From contig CM024758.1 of assembly GCA_014218235.1 (NCBI GenBank), forward strand, positions 67,342,206 through 67,406,205: a stretch of DNA of 64,000 nucleotides, in the 5' to 3' direction. The notes under the pieces were generated by a model. It did no database searches. It was not told the DNA's origin and saw only the letters and a list, made by a program, of their open reading frames with translations. The DNA is from Colocasia esculenta. Taxonomy: Eukaryota > Streptophyta > Magnoliopsida > Alismatales > Araceae. A program made the position numbers and the translations under genes. Below, piece by piece: positions 31,625 to 42,392 of this stretch. Within the stretch, counting starts at the first letter, position 1. The number at the start of each line of letters is the position of its first letter.

Positions 31625-33354
31625 TGTAGACACGTGATTTTGGCTCCACCGCGGGCAAATTTCATATTGCGCCATGATGCCACAAATGGCCCTCTTTTTG
31701 CCTCGCAAGAGTGTTTTCTCAATATTATGGATCTCACCCATTCTTCCCCGGTGCTTCCCCTCCATTTCCAAAGCTCGCCGGCTGATATAGGCAATGTTTT
31801 CAAGTCGCGACAGGTCTGGGGGACGCATTCTGAAATGTGTCGGCATGGTGGACGCGATTCCATTGATTCCCATTATCGCACCAGGCATGTTGGACACGAC
31901 TAGGCCAAATGGTCCTTATCGCGATGGCCTTCTGCGACGCGGCAAGGAATTTACTTATTTTTTATTACGAAATATGCCCAAATTGCCAGTTATGAACGCG
32001 TCCTCTATGGGCGACGCGATTATGATTCTGCTTTTGGCACATTTTATAAATAAAATATGGAAATACCTTATCGCGTCCTGTTGTGCCGATGCATTTCAAA
32101 TCAGAGACGCGTCAGACCGTGCCGACGCGATTAGGTCCTAGACCTAAAAGTCGTCGCACTCAAGCGACCGTACCTCGAATCCTGGGGAATCTTTGAATTG
32201 CGACTGCCTAACCCGTCGCGATTAGGTTCTAGGCCCAAAAGTCGTCGCACGCAAGGGCACCCATGCCTGGAATCATTGTGAATCTCTGAATCACGTCCGA
32301 CTAGGTCGATGCGATTAGATCCTAGGCCTGAACACTAGACCCCCGGAAGTCGCCGCATTTATGAGCCCATATACCAAAATGAAGTCGCGGCGGGGTAGGT
32401 CGATGCGTTTCAATAACGCGGTGGTCGTCCCCGACGCGACTCTGAACCATAGTTGTACCCTATGATTGTCAAATCAAGCGGGAAATGCAGCGCTTCTTAA
32501 TCGCGGCGGCCATGGCAGACGCGTCTCCAATCAGAGACACGTCCACTGTAGCCGATGCGATTTGAGTCTGTGTTGTAAATAAATACAGACTCGAGGGTCA
32601 GTTGTTCAGGGGGTCCACTCAGACACGGCGGAGCCCTGCCAAATTCTCGCCTCGACTCCCGAGCCAAGGAGGAGCATCTACCATTCCACACCGACCTACG
32701 GCCTCTCATCAGCGTTCAGAGTCGGCATCTTCCTCACGCACGCTGGAGCAAGGCGGGAAGCTTCTTCCCCTTCTTCCACTCCATCCATTCAGTCCAGCAC
32801 CGGCTACCACACCTTCGCACCATCATTTGGGGAAGCACCCCCCCCCCCCCTTTCTATTCTTTTTATCTCCTCCGAGCCCCACGTGGCTCCTCCTTACTCC
32901 CTTTTATACACACACATACATGCATCACACACACACACCTATCTTTTAGGGGTTTAAAAGCCACCACCAAGGTGTGTTCTTCCCTTTTTTTCATTCATGC
33001 TATTTCATTCATTGAGGATTTGTATACTACACGCGGTTAATCCCCTTTTTTTTCCCTTCCATGTCTGTTTTGTCAAGGTAATCAACGAGGAAAACATCTT
33101 CTACCACGGACGGTCGTGCTCGTAGAGAAGAAAGGACCCACATCCCCGCGCAATCTCCCCACGCTCCGAAAGGTATTATTCGCGATCACTTCTTCTACCC
33201 GCACCCCTTTCGTGCATGTATTCTCCATTCAGCACCCTCGCGTGCCTGGCGATCACGTATTTCTTTTCCCCCGTTTATCATCCCTCTTTGTGGTCCTCTT
33301 TCTTCCTTCTTCGGAGTTCCGAAGGAACCTTGGAAAAGCGAAAAGTGGTGTACA
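31625..33354 (+). repeat. 3' LTR of element C
   Basis: 1730 bp, TGTAGACACGTG to GGTGTACA, followed by the target-site copy GTGAT (33355-33359). It is clearly the partner of 22916-24651, with scattered substitutions, many at CpG, and a few small indels. The base run before it (GCGTGGCAGC) is a poor polypurine tract. Confidence 0.95.
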
Positions 33355-33359
33355 GTGAT

Positions 33360-34564
33360 GACTTTGTCTTGTTGCATAAGGACACAACCTAGACCAATCC
33401 TAGAGCCATTGGAGTAGACTGAAATCCTCCCCCTTCAGTAGGTCGGGAAGGATAGGGGCAGTGGTTAAGCACTCCTTTACTGAATAGCTCTTCTCGTAGT
33501 CCTGGACCACAAGTATGGATTCTTCTTTCTTGTCAGGCCGGGAAGGGGTATGATAATATTGAAGAAATCTTTAATGAACCATCTATGTTATTCAACTAGT
33601 CCTAGAAAGCTTCTCACTCAGTCACATTGGTTGGTTTCTACCATTGGAGTACGGCTTCGACTTGGAGGGGTTGACATCTATACCATCATTAGTGATAACA
33701 GGCCTAGAAAAGAGACTTCTTCGATCCAAAACTCGCATTTGCTCAGCTTAGCATAAAGCTTGTTGTCGTGGAAGATCTATAGAGCTATTTTCAGGTGCTT
33801 TTCATGCCCTTCTTTGGTCTTTGAGTGAATGAGTATGTCATCAATGAAGACGACCACGAACTTATAAAGATATAGTTGATACACACTATTCATCAATTGC
33901 ATAAAAGCTGCAGAAGCATTGGTAGACCAAAAGGCATAATGATGAATTCATAGTATCTATACCTACTCCTGAAGCCCATTTTATATATATCTCCTTGATT
34001 CTCATCTAGTGGTATCTAGACCTGAGATCAATCTTAGAGACGTATTGAACACTAGATATTTGGTCAAATAGTTCATTGACTCGAGGCAGGGGGTACTTGT
34101 TCTTGATTGTCAATTGATTTAATTGTCTATAATTGATACATAGCCTCATAGACCTGTCCTTCTTATTGACGAATAGAATAGGTGCTCCCCATGGTGATGT
34201 ACTTAGTCTGAAGAAACTCTTTTCCAACAACTCCATTAATGTTCTTTCAACTCCTTTAGCTTTGTAGGGACATTCTATAGGGTTGTTGAGATATAGGTGT
34301 AGCTCCAGGAATCATATCAATTTAGAAATTGACCTCTCGCTCGGGAGGAATTTCTAACAGCTCATCAGGGAAGACATCAGAGTAGTCATTGACTAAAGTG
34401 TCTCATCTACCTTGGGTCCTTCTTTTCTATCACAATGGTAGTAATGAAAGCCATACAACCTTTCCTTATCATGTTGTAGGCATGTAAGGCAGAGATGAGG
34501 GATAGACGTCTACGGTGTCTAACGCTAGTGAAAGTGAGTTTAGGGTGTTCACTAAAGGCAACCC
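33360..34564 (-). pseudogene. pol: chromovirus D: reverse transcriptase remains
   Basis: The other half of D, continuing directly from 22915. Motifs include FVVVFIDD near 33870-33840 (catalytic IDD present), and the frame 34236-34006 with STSPWGAPILFVNKKDRSMR, LCINYRQLNQLTIKNKYPLP and SKIDLRSRYH, the fingers and palm of gypsy RT. It is collinear with E at 49440-50650. Several stops make it inactive. It ends where the LTR of H begins. Confidence 0.85.
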
Positions 34565-35291
34565 TGAAGATAACAGAATTAGCTTCAAAGGAAATCTAGA
34601 AGGGGGGTTGACTAGATTTCACTCATTTAAAGAAAGCACTAACCGAATTCAAATCCTGCAATTCATGTGAACAATTAAAGCATGTGTAGATCAAATTTGA
34701 TACCAGATTAGTGTGCAAGACGTGAATTCAATGGTGAAGAGATGACAACAATGGAGTTTATAGATGGTGCCTACCAAGCATCTAACGTAAGGAGATTAAA
34801 CCACATGAACATAGCAATTAAGGTGGTTCGTACTACACAACTGGTGTACGTACGTCCACCGTGCACACACACACTCAAAATGCTTATCTAGTAAGTTTGA
34901 AATACACACACAAATGGCCACGACCTGAGATGAGAAAGTTCTCAGATCAAGACACACAGTGAGATTGAACAGAAGAATGCTCAATTCATACTTCACACAC
35001 TAGAGAGGATGAAATTTAAGGACACATGAACAGTTAGGAGGAGAACAAAGTAGAGGCAGTTGGTTTTGAACCCCTAAGCCTTAATCCAGATCTTCTAACT
35101 TTAAATTACAGGAGTCTGATGCGAACCCACAAGCCTTGATGACGAATTGACTTTCAATCGATTTCCTCAGATGAATCCACTGGTCTGCAACCTTTGGAAC
35201 TCGAGCAGAGCATTGGAGAGGCCCTTTCTAGCCGTTGCAGCTTTTCTTGGAGTTGTGTGGGCTCACTCGTCAAGAAGAGACAAAGGGAACC

Positions 35292-35298
35292 TTTTATA
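35292..35298 (-). promoter_or_regulatory. TATA box in LTR H
   Basis: Minus-strand TATAAAA in CACACCTATAAAAGGTTCCC, about 110 bp downstream (in LTR orientation) of the palindrome array. Confidence 0.6.
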
Positions 35299-35405
35299 GG
35301 TGTGTCCTTATCCTCACACGTACATGGGAGTGCATGTGGATAAGGAAAGGACGCCCTAATTAATGTCCCGTTCCGCTTACGTGTTCAATCATTGAGCTTC
35401 ATGGT

Positions 35406-35674
35406 TGTCGATAGACGCTTGAAGATTGTCGACAATTACTGTTGTACATTCTCCATCCAGAAATGAAATTCTGAAGACTTCACTTAGTTGTCAACAGATG
35501 ACTGATGGTTGTCTACAACTACTGCCTCAACTTCATCCTCCAGAAATGAATATTTGTCATTTGTTTCTAGTTGTCAACAACTAATCCTTTCTTGTCGACA
35601 GTACTGTCATAGGTTCTTCTTCCAGAACTGGATCTCTAAACTCTATTCGACAAATGATTGTCAAGTTGTCAACA
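35406..35674. repeat. paired TGTCGACA-like palindrome array in LTR H
   Basis: TGTCGATA 35406 and TGTCGACA 35427; TGTCAACA 35489 and TGTCTACA 35510; TGTCAACA 35572 and TGTCGACA 35593; ATTCGACA 35645 and TGTCAACA 35667. Starts within pairs differ by 21, 21, 21 and 22. Pairs step by 83, 83 and 73 bp. The cores are more decayed than in E or F, but the spacing is kept. Confidence 0.88.
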
Positions 35675-35855
35675 AGTATGCCTTCAACTCTTTTCTTCAT
35701 ATTTTACTTGATCTTTTGTGCCCTTCAATGTAATACTGTTATCCTACAAAAAGATGCTTCATTTCAGATTTTATCATTTATGTTTATGAATCAAAATAGG
35801 ATATTGCCATGTGGTTTCTATGATCAAAATAACATGCACAACACATTATTCAATA

Positions 35856-35870
35856 GTCTCCCCCTTCTTG
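35856..35870 (-). promoter_or_regulatory. polypurine tract of H
   Basis: Minus-strand CAAGAAGGGGGAGAC directly before the LTR, with TTGCCATCAT upstream, the standard Sirevirus context. Further purine tracts lie at 36108-36118 and 36139-36150 (minus strand AAAGGGGAG and GGGGGAGAG). Confidence 0.75.
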
Positions 35871-36095
35871 ATGATGGCAACCCTCAAATTTAGACAATTA
35901 AAGTGTTGAGCAATTTGACATAGTTCCATTAAAGAGACATAATAGTACATGTACAGAATGACAAATGCAACATGATTACTTTCATTCATAGATTTTCTAT
36001 CATTACATTTCATTCAAAAGTCAATACGTTCATTCAAAATCCACACGATTGCATCAAGCAACAAGACTCAAGACTCTTCCCCTCACTCTAGCAAT

Positions 36096-36575
36096 TTATC
36101 CAAGACACTCTCCCCCTGAGACCATAACTAACACACTTTTCTCCCCTTTGACATCATCAAATAGGGCCATCACTAGGAGGAGTAGGATGTCTAGGTCCTT
36201 CAGCACCATAAGAAGACAAGTTGGCACCAAAGAGAGGACCTTGATTTGCAAAAGTTGAGAAGTTTTCATCTCGAGGATTGGGGGGATTGTAGAAATTTTG
36301 AATATTTGAATATCCTCATGTAGTCTGGTCATGTCATAGTCCATGCTATACAGATGTTTTTCCATTTGTGTCTGTCTCTCATCAATTGTGTTCAATCTTG
36401 TGTCCATGTGCAGGTTCAACTGATCAAACTTTGTATCGATGTGCAGAGAGAGCTGGTAATGTAGCTGGTTGAATTTCTCATCAAATGGGGCATGAGGAAG
36501 TTCATGGAGATCTTGGGTATTGGCTTCATTCTCATCTTCATCATCATCCTCAGCATCTTGGGCATTTTTCTTCAT
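36096..36575 (-). pseudogene. C-terminal part of envelope-like 3' ORF of H
   Basis: Frame of 159 residues. An acidic start (DAEDDDEDENEAN) is followed by a heptad-like coiled coil with FDEKFNQLHYQLSLHIDTKF and MDTRLNTIDERQTQMEKHLY. After about residue 100 the frame runs into hydrophobic, probably shifted sequence. Position (between pol and the polypurine tract) and the coiled coil match the envelope-like ORF of Sireviruses and the 58561-58785 segment of element G. Function is unproven in the family. Confidence 0.55.
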
Positions 36576-36600
36576 GTCTAATAGGGTGAACTCCCTACAC

Positions 36601-37352
36601 TTCGTGCTTTTCGAAGTTCACTTTTTTTTGTTCTATTCAGTCGAGTTACTGCGTGTATTTTGATCATTGGATAACATTAAAAGTCTATTATCGTATGTGA
36701 AGAACTTGATAAGTCATCAAGTGAAAAGGGTATAATGGGTTCAATAAAGGTTACAAGGCTCAAAGAAAGGTATAACATGAAGAAATCAATTTTTAAAATT
36801 GGTAACACACACATACCCATTAAGAATATGGGTCAATTAAACCTAAACCTAAGCTACGCAACCTGGTCAACAAGAGGAAGCTAGTGTGTTCGCTTAGAGC
36901 CTTTGTTTTCATCCTAGAGCTATTTTTTGTTGATTCCAGATGGAGCCGAAGAAGAATCTGCTTCTACATTTCAATCTTCGTGTTATCAGAAGAGGAGCCT
37001 GGTGTAAGAATCCAAATTTTAAATCATAAATAAATAAAAAACCATATTATCACTATAAAACATTTAATAAAATATCATATGAAAATTTATATTTAGGACT
37101 AAATAATAGATTACAATGATTAGTGAAGAAATTGGGTTAGTTAAAGTATGATTTACTGAAACCCTAAACAAGGCTTAATGAAAAAAAAAAAACCAACCTA
37201 ATTTCACGAACTGAATAATCCTCAATAATATACTCGTTATTTTAGGATTGTGGAACCAGATTCTCTTAAAGGATTTGAAAAGCAAACTACATAAATGGGA
37301 CTTGTTAGAAATAAACATATGAATCGAGAATAAGAAGAAGGAAATTATGAGG
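36601..37352. other. unassigned AT-rich stretch
   Basis: No gene, no recognisable element domain. It may be decayed interior of H or older sequence between H and I. Confidence 0.5.
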
Positions 37353-38547
37353 TGTGGCCCTTTGGTATGGCAGCAAGCTAACCTAGAGGGGGGGGGTGAA
37401 TAGGTTTTTTGAAATCTGAAACAGAAACTTACCACAGAAAATTATCAATTGAAAGTTTGGTTAGTTGAGTGTGATAGAGAGTAGCAGTGCGGAAGCAAAT
37501 GAACAATCACACAAGAACACAAAGAATTTATCCTGGTTCGGCCCTTCCCACATAGAAGTCCTACGTTCAGTCCCCAAGCAATCTCTTGGGATTTTAGCCT
37601 CAGTTTGGCAATGGGTTGGGGTTAGAGATAACTCCAACCCATGACTAAAGTTATGTAGGTTAACTCACTTTTCAGTTTGTTTACTTGTGTGTTAACTCAG
37701 TTTAACTACAGTGAGTGAACCACTTTCTCTTTGATACTTTGGCAAGATAAAGTGAGTTAACCCACTGTTAATCCACTTTCATATCAAAAAGTGACTTGAA
37801 AAGAGAAAGTAGCAATTAATGTTGTGTTAGGAAAAGAGAAAGTAGCAATTAATGTTATGTACCGCCTGGGCAAAAAGGTAGTTAACTCAATAGGTTAACT
37901 CAAATCCACCTCCAGAGGTGGGTTGGAAAATTGTGAGTTAACTCACATCTGACCCACTTTTAATCTAACCCACTTGAGTTAACTTTTTTTTTTACCAAAC
38001 TGCATTTTGAGTTAACTCTGAGTTAACTTTGAGTTAACTTTATGTTAACTTGTTACCAAACTGAGGCTTACTAACCAAGGGTACAGTCCCCCTCAAGGAC
38101 AATACAACACCCAGCACCCTAGTTGGTCTTCTTATCTTTCCCGGGCAAGAAGGCAGCCAACTTCTCTTACAGGTCAAGAAGCTAACCTCCTGGCACAAAC
38201 CCCAGTGCGGTTCTGCTAGACTTAAACCCCAGCTAGGTTCTACACTGAGTACAGTCCCTCAGCTGGACAGAAATCTTTCTTAGAAAAGAAAGAACAAAGC
38301 TGAGAGTTTTACAAGAATGGACTCTAACCCAGAAACTCTCAGCAAAGGACTCTCCCCAAGAATTACAATGACCATAGAGAGAGAGTGAAGAGAGGAAGGC
38401 TTGAAAGCTTTGAAAACTTATGTTATGAAAAGCTTCTCTTGATTGGGCTTGAGCTCTTCTTTCTTTCTTTGAGTGTATGTGGAGTTGAGGTTCCTCACAG
38501 GATGTACACTCCTTTAAAGATCTTCAGGAAAGCTCTGATGATCAGTC
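37353..38547 (-). repeat. truncated Sirevirus LTR I, minus orientation
   Basis: Minus-strand sequence from GATCATCAGAGC (38545) to GGGCCACA (37353). It contains GAGGGGGACTGTACCC, GTTCGGCCC, CCGAACCAGGATAA and a TTCACCCCCCCCTCTAGG stretch near its end. These blocks are collinear with LTR G (for example 40300-40550), so it is a related Sirevirus family. Its start is cut off by G at 38548. MITE 1 lies inside it. No PBS follows. Confidence 0.7.
37597..38067. mobile_element. MITE 1 (471 bp, 3-bp TSD TTA)
   Basis: Terminal inverted repeats GCCTCAGTTTGGCAATGGG and, at the other end (reverse complement), GCCTCAGTTTGGTAACAAG. TTA stands on both sides (37594-37596, 38068-38070). The interior has many GAGTTAACTC units. 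No coding capacity. A 3-bp TTA duplication fits PIF/Harbinger (Tourist-like) MITEs. Confidence 0.85.
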
Positions 38548-38754
38548 TGTCCCCATGTAATTTTAATCAATTACATATGTATATTTGATGATTAACAAAA
38601 CCAAACAAGAGTTTATCAATATATCTAATGAATATTTCATAAGTCTTAAGTACAGGAAAAATACCAAGGTCAAACAAACAAATAAAGGTATGCATTACTT
38701 CTCTGAAGCTTTAATCTATTTCTCTAAGTCCATATGATTTCTATTGAACATCAT

Positions 38755-39420
38755 AACGATTTCTTTATAAGACTGAAAAGTCATGTTGTTTCAAACAAGT
38801 CGATGCTGTAACAATTTCACAAGTTACCGTAACGATTTCTTTAGAAAGCGTAACGACTTGCCTGCCATAACGATTCTATAAGTCATCGCAACAATTTCTT
38901 TAGAAAGCGTAACGACTTGCCTGCCATAACGATTCTATAAGTCATCGCAACGATTTCTTTAGAAGGCGTAACGACTTGCCTGTCATAACGATTTCATAAG
39001 TTACCGTAACGATTTCTTTAGAAAGTGTAACGACTTGCCTGTCATAACGATTCTATAAGTCATCGCAACGATTTCTTTAGAAGGCGTAACGACTTGCCTG
39101 TCATAACGATTTCATAAGTTACCGTAACGATTTCTTTAGAAAGCGTAACGACTTGCCTGTCATAACGATTCTATAAGTCACCGCAACGATTTCTTTAGAA
39201 CTCGCAACGACTTGCTCGCCATAACGATTCTATAAGTAATCATAACGATTTCTTTTGAACTCGCAACGACTTGCTCGCCGTAATGATTCTATAAGAAACC
39301 ATAACGATTTCTTCAGTGAACACAACGATTTGCTTTCTATAACGATTTGATAAGTGTTTCACAATGATTTACTATATCTCATAACGACTTGGTCAATCTG
39401 TCTTATTCATAACGATTTCA
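38755..39420. repeat. 59-bp higher-order tandem repeat in LTR G
   Basis: Roughly 28 copies of AACGA(T/C)T(T/C). The regular part is a 59-bp unit made of three sub-units of 21, 17 and 21 bp: AACGATTTCTTTAGAAAGCG, AACGACTTGCCTGCCAT and AACGATTCTATAAGTCATCG. It decays toward both edges. Confidence 0.9.
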
Positions 39421-39872
39421 TAAGTCATATAGATAACATCTTTATAGTTATATCGACTTGATATTTAAAGCGTTGAATTGTCAAAGTCTTCTCTTATCTG
39501 TCTGACTGTTGTGCATTTAATGAAGACAGAACGTATCTACTGCATGCATGCAGATGATATCTTTTCATTATCGTGCATACTCTGTCAACATCTTTTAGAT
39601 CAAACTATTTGGCATTGCTATTTTGGTGAAAATCATGTCAACGTTTACTGACAACAAGAGACAGCCTAGCTGTCTACTTTTCTAGCATTTAATGTGTGCA
39701 GGGTCCTAAAGATGTCTGTCATACAACGTTGGACCATACTGACGCCAGAAGACATTATTTCTTTGCGTGCTCAAAAGGATAAAAGATTTTGAAGCTTCCA
39801 AATGACAAGCAGTCTAACGTCTACCAATCTAAGGGACAACGGTTACTTCAACGGCCGGATTTCAAATGAAGA

Positions 39873-39879
39873 TATAAAT
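39873..39879 (+). promoter_or_regulatory. TATA-like box in LTR G
   Basis: TATAAAT in GAAGATATAAATTCAAG, downstream of the tandem array. Confidence 0.55.
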
Positions 39880-40145
39880 TCAAGACAGAAGAGAAGAATA
39901 AGAATTATCAAAGCAGATAACACTCTTTGAAGCAATTCAAATCTTCTGCTAGAATCCTAAGAGCCAAGAAATTCATTCCTCCTCGTGTTGCTCTTTGCTC
40001 TCCACTCTGTAGTGAAAATCTTGAGAGAGCTTGTGTAGTTCTGAGAGTGTGCTTAGCTTAGAATCTTTGCTCTCAGTTCTAGTTGCTTCAGATCCTGGCT
40101 TATTTAAAAGCTTGATCTAGGGGCTTGAATTCTCTCTCGCGCATG

Positions 40146-40290
40146 TGTTTCCCTTCGGTTGTGAAGGAAGACCTGGTAGTATCCAGGGTGTTGTTTCCCT
40201 TCGGTTGTGAAGGAAGACCTGGTGGGGTATCCAGGGTGTTGTTGTTCCCTTCGGGTGGTGAGGAAGACCAGCTGAGCTGGGTGTTGTTGC
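40146..40290. repeat. triple repeat of about 50 bp in LTR G
   Basis: Three units containing TTCCCTTCGGTTGTGAAGG then AAGACCTGGT and CCAGGGTGTTG; the third is diverged. It lies between TATA and PBS, so it would be in the transcribed leader. Confidence 0.85.
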
Positions 40291-40565
40291 GTCCTTAGGG
40301 GGATTGTACCCTAGTTAGTGAAATCCTGAGTTGTTGCTCAGGGACTGGACGTAGGACTCCTAAGGAGAGGAGGTCTGAACCAGGATAATCCTTTGTGTTG
40401 TGTGATTGTTTCTTTGTTTTGTGTTTGATACTTAAACTAACAGTCACTAACCTCCTTCGAAGATCGTTTGTGTGAATGTTTCTAGTTACAGGTATCTTCT
40501 AGATTTTTTTTAAAAAGACCCATTCACCCCCCCCCCCCCTCTGGGCTCGTCAACTGGGCAACAAG

Positions 40566-40577
40566 TGGTATCAGAGA
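40566..40577 (+). promoter_or_regulatory. primer-binding site of G
   Basis: TGGTATCAGAGA, eleven matches to the initiator tRNA-Met site TGGTATCAGAGC. Confidence 0.9.
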
Positions 40578-40626
40578 GAGTCTCTTCGACAAAGAAAGGA
40601 TCCAACGATCTGAAGAGTAAAGATCC

Positions 40627-42392
40627 ATGGCAGCCCAAAGTCACAACGAAGGTCAGTCTGTCAACCGACCACCATTGTTCGATGGAGAAGATTACACATA
40701 TTGGAAAACCAGAATGGAGTATTTTCTGCAAGGCCACGACTATCAGATTTGGTCCATAATAGAAGAAGGTGATCTCCTGGTCACAAATGAGAAAGCTCAA
40801 TGGACAGATGATGACCGAAAGAAGATCTCCTTGAATTGCAAAGCAAAGAGCATCTTATGCTGTGCTCTAAGTAAGAAGGAGTTCAACAGAGTTTCAACCT
40901 GCAAATCCTCAATGGAAATGTGGGAAAAGCTCAGGATCACATATGAAGGCACAGACAAGGTAAAGGAAACAAGAATCGACATTCTTGTCACTCAGTATGA
41001 GAGATTTCAGATGCAATCAGGTGAATCCATAACTCAAATGTTCAGTCGGTTCACTGACATCACAAATGGACTAGCTGGTCTAGGAAAGACCTATGAAATG
41101 GGAGATATGGTCAGAAAGATTCTTAGATCTTTACCATCCTCATGGATCCCAAAAGTGACAGCCATTGAGGAAGCTAACGATCTAAAAAGAATGTCCTTAG
41201 AAAAGCTCATTGGGTCCCTTATGGCCCATGAGATAAACATGGAGAGATTAGGAGAATCCTCCAGCGAAAGAAGAGCAGTAAATGCGCTCAGGTTGATGAA
41301 GAAGTGTCAGAAGAATCACTGGAAAACAGTGAGAACAGCAAGGACAGTGATGATGAAGAAGCTATGCTGTCCAGAAGACTTCAACAAATTCTAGCCAAAA
41401 AGAAAAAGTTTCAATCTGGCAGAAGATTCTTCAAGAGAAATAAAGAGTTTAAGAAGCAAGAAGGAAAAGATCTGAAGAAAGGAGAACCTACATGTTATGA
41501 GTGCAAGAAGTCTGGACATATCAAGGCAGATTGTCCAAAGCTCAAGAAAAATGAACATAAAAAGAAAGATAATTTCAGACGATTCAAGAAATACAAGAAG
41601 AAAGCAATGGCAGCCGCATGGGAAAACAGTAGTGACTCAGACAGTGAGTCAAGCTCCTGCAGCGATGAAGAAGAAGCCAACTTGGCCTCATGGCCAATGC
41701 CGAAGATAAGGTAAACTTCTGACTCCTCTTTTGATTCATGCATTGGTTCAGATTCTGATAGTTTAGAAGAGGCTTTCAACGAACTATATGAAAAATATAA
41801 AGAAGTGACCAAACTATTAAAAGTAAGCAAGAAAAACATAGTCTGTATAGAAAGTACAAACTCAGATCTAAAATCAGAAAATGAATAATTAGAAAGTCAA
41901 ATAACTGAAATTAAAAGAAGAAATGAACTGTTATGTGAAGACCTAAAAGCTAAGAATGATCAAATAACTAAATTAGAGAAACAAGTAAGTTCAGATGAAC
42001 TAAAAACTAAAATCAAACACTAACAGAAGAAAATATACAGTTATCTAGCACATTAGAAAAATTCACCAATGGTAAAAACTCCATCATATTAAAAGGTGCT
42101 AGAAGATCAGGTAAGAAGAAAAATATATAGGATATACACCCCCAGAAATGAAAGAACCATAGTTTATCCTAAAACATATCCAACAATAATTTGTACCTGA
42201 ACAAGATATAGCATACAAAGCTGATTTCAAATACATAGAAAAAGTAACCAAATTATCCTGTTGTAGTCACTGCAACAAGTTAGGACACATCATAACAACA
42301 TGCCCAACAAGACATAAGAAATGGATAATAAAAGGTAAAATCAATGACACTAACCCATCAGGACCCAAAAGAATTTGGGTACCTAAAGCTTG
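40627..42392 (+). pseudogene. gag: gag of element G (frameshifted)
   Basis: Opens at ATG 40627 with a long intact 255-residue frame: PPLFDGEDYTYWKTRMEYFL (UBN2 start), MWEKLRITYEGTDKVKETRI, MFSRFTDITNGLAGLGKTYE, RKILRSLPSSWIPKVTAIEE. A frameshift near 41290 moves to the frame 41304-41714, with a Lys-rich region and CYECKKSGHIKADC (CCHC knuckle, about 41494-41535), then a Ser/Asp/Glu stretch. A decayed coiled-coil region (41760-42110) precedes a second knuckle, CSHCNKLGHIITTC (about 42262-42303). It ends KRIWVPKA at 42392. Two knuckles and the extended C-terminus are Sirevirus traits. It forms the particle. Confidence 0.9.

Larger units (their letters stand above)
22916..33354 (+). mobile_element. 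complete Tat-like element C, gag-only derivative
   Basis: Two LTRs (22916-24651 and 31625-33354) in the same orientation flanked by the 5-bp duplication GTGAT (22911-22915 and 33355-33359). The PBS (24655-24672) is identical to that of A, and the leader hairpin is shared with A and B. Between the LTRs only gag-related sequence is recognisable; RT, RNase H and integrase are absent. It therefore looks like a non-autonomous Tat derivative, mobilised by a partner. It sits inside the RNase H region of chromovirus D, whose two halves rejoin across it. Confidence 0.93.
34565..35855 (-). repeat. 3' LTR of element H
   Basis: 1291 bp on the minus strand, from TATTGAATAATG (start TA rather than TG, probably a mutation) to GTTATCTTCA. 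Near its end it has CAACCCCCCTTCTAGATTTC, matching ACCCCCCCTTCTAGATTACC in LTR F. It has a TATA box at 35292-35298 and palindrome pairs at 35406-35674. Confidence 0.75.
34565..36600 (-). mobile_element. Sirevirus-like copia element H, 3' part
   Basis: Minus strand. A 3' LTR (35855-34565) is preceded by the polypurine tract CAAGAAGGGGGAGAC (35870-35856) and, further upstream, by an envelope-like ORF (36575-36096). It lies within D. The right limit is not defined; gag and most of pol are not found to the right. Confidence 0.75.
38548..40563 (+). repeat. 5' LTR of element G
   Basis: 2016 bp from TGTCCCCATG to CTGGGCAACA, two bases before the PBS. It contains the AACGAYTT tandem array (38755-39420), a TATA box at 39873-39879, a roughly 50-bp triple repeat (40146-40290), and a 15-base C-run at 40527-40540 before CTCTGG. 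Confidence 0.85.

Noticed and set aside
35876..35884. GGCAACCC at both 34557 and 35877 as a target-site duplication of LTR H
   Set aside because: The right copy lies upstream of the polypurine tract within the Sirevirus GTTGCCATCATC context, not at an element end; coincidence.
36096..36575. A host coiled-coil gene
   Set aside because: It sits directly before a Sirevirus polypurine tract and LTR, in the orientation and place of the envelope-like ORF.
38755..39420. Regularly spaced repeats that look like a CRISPR array
   Set aside because: Units are head-to-tail and contiguous, with no unique spacers, and they lie in a plant LTR; this is a tandem repeat.
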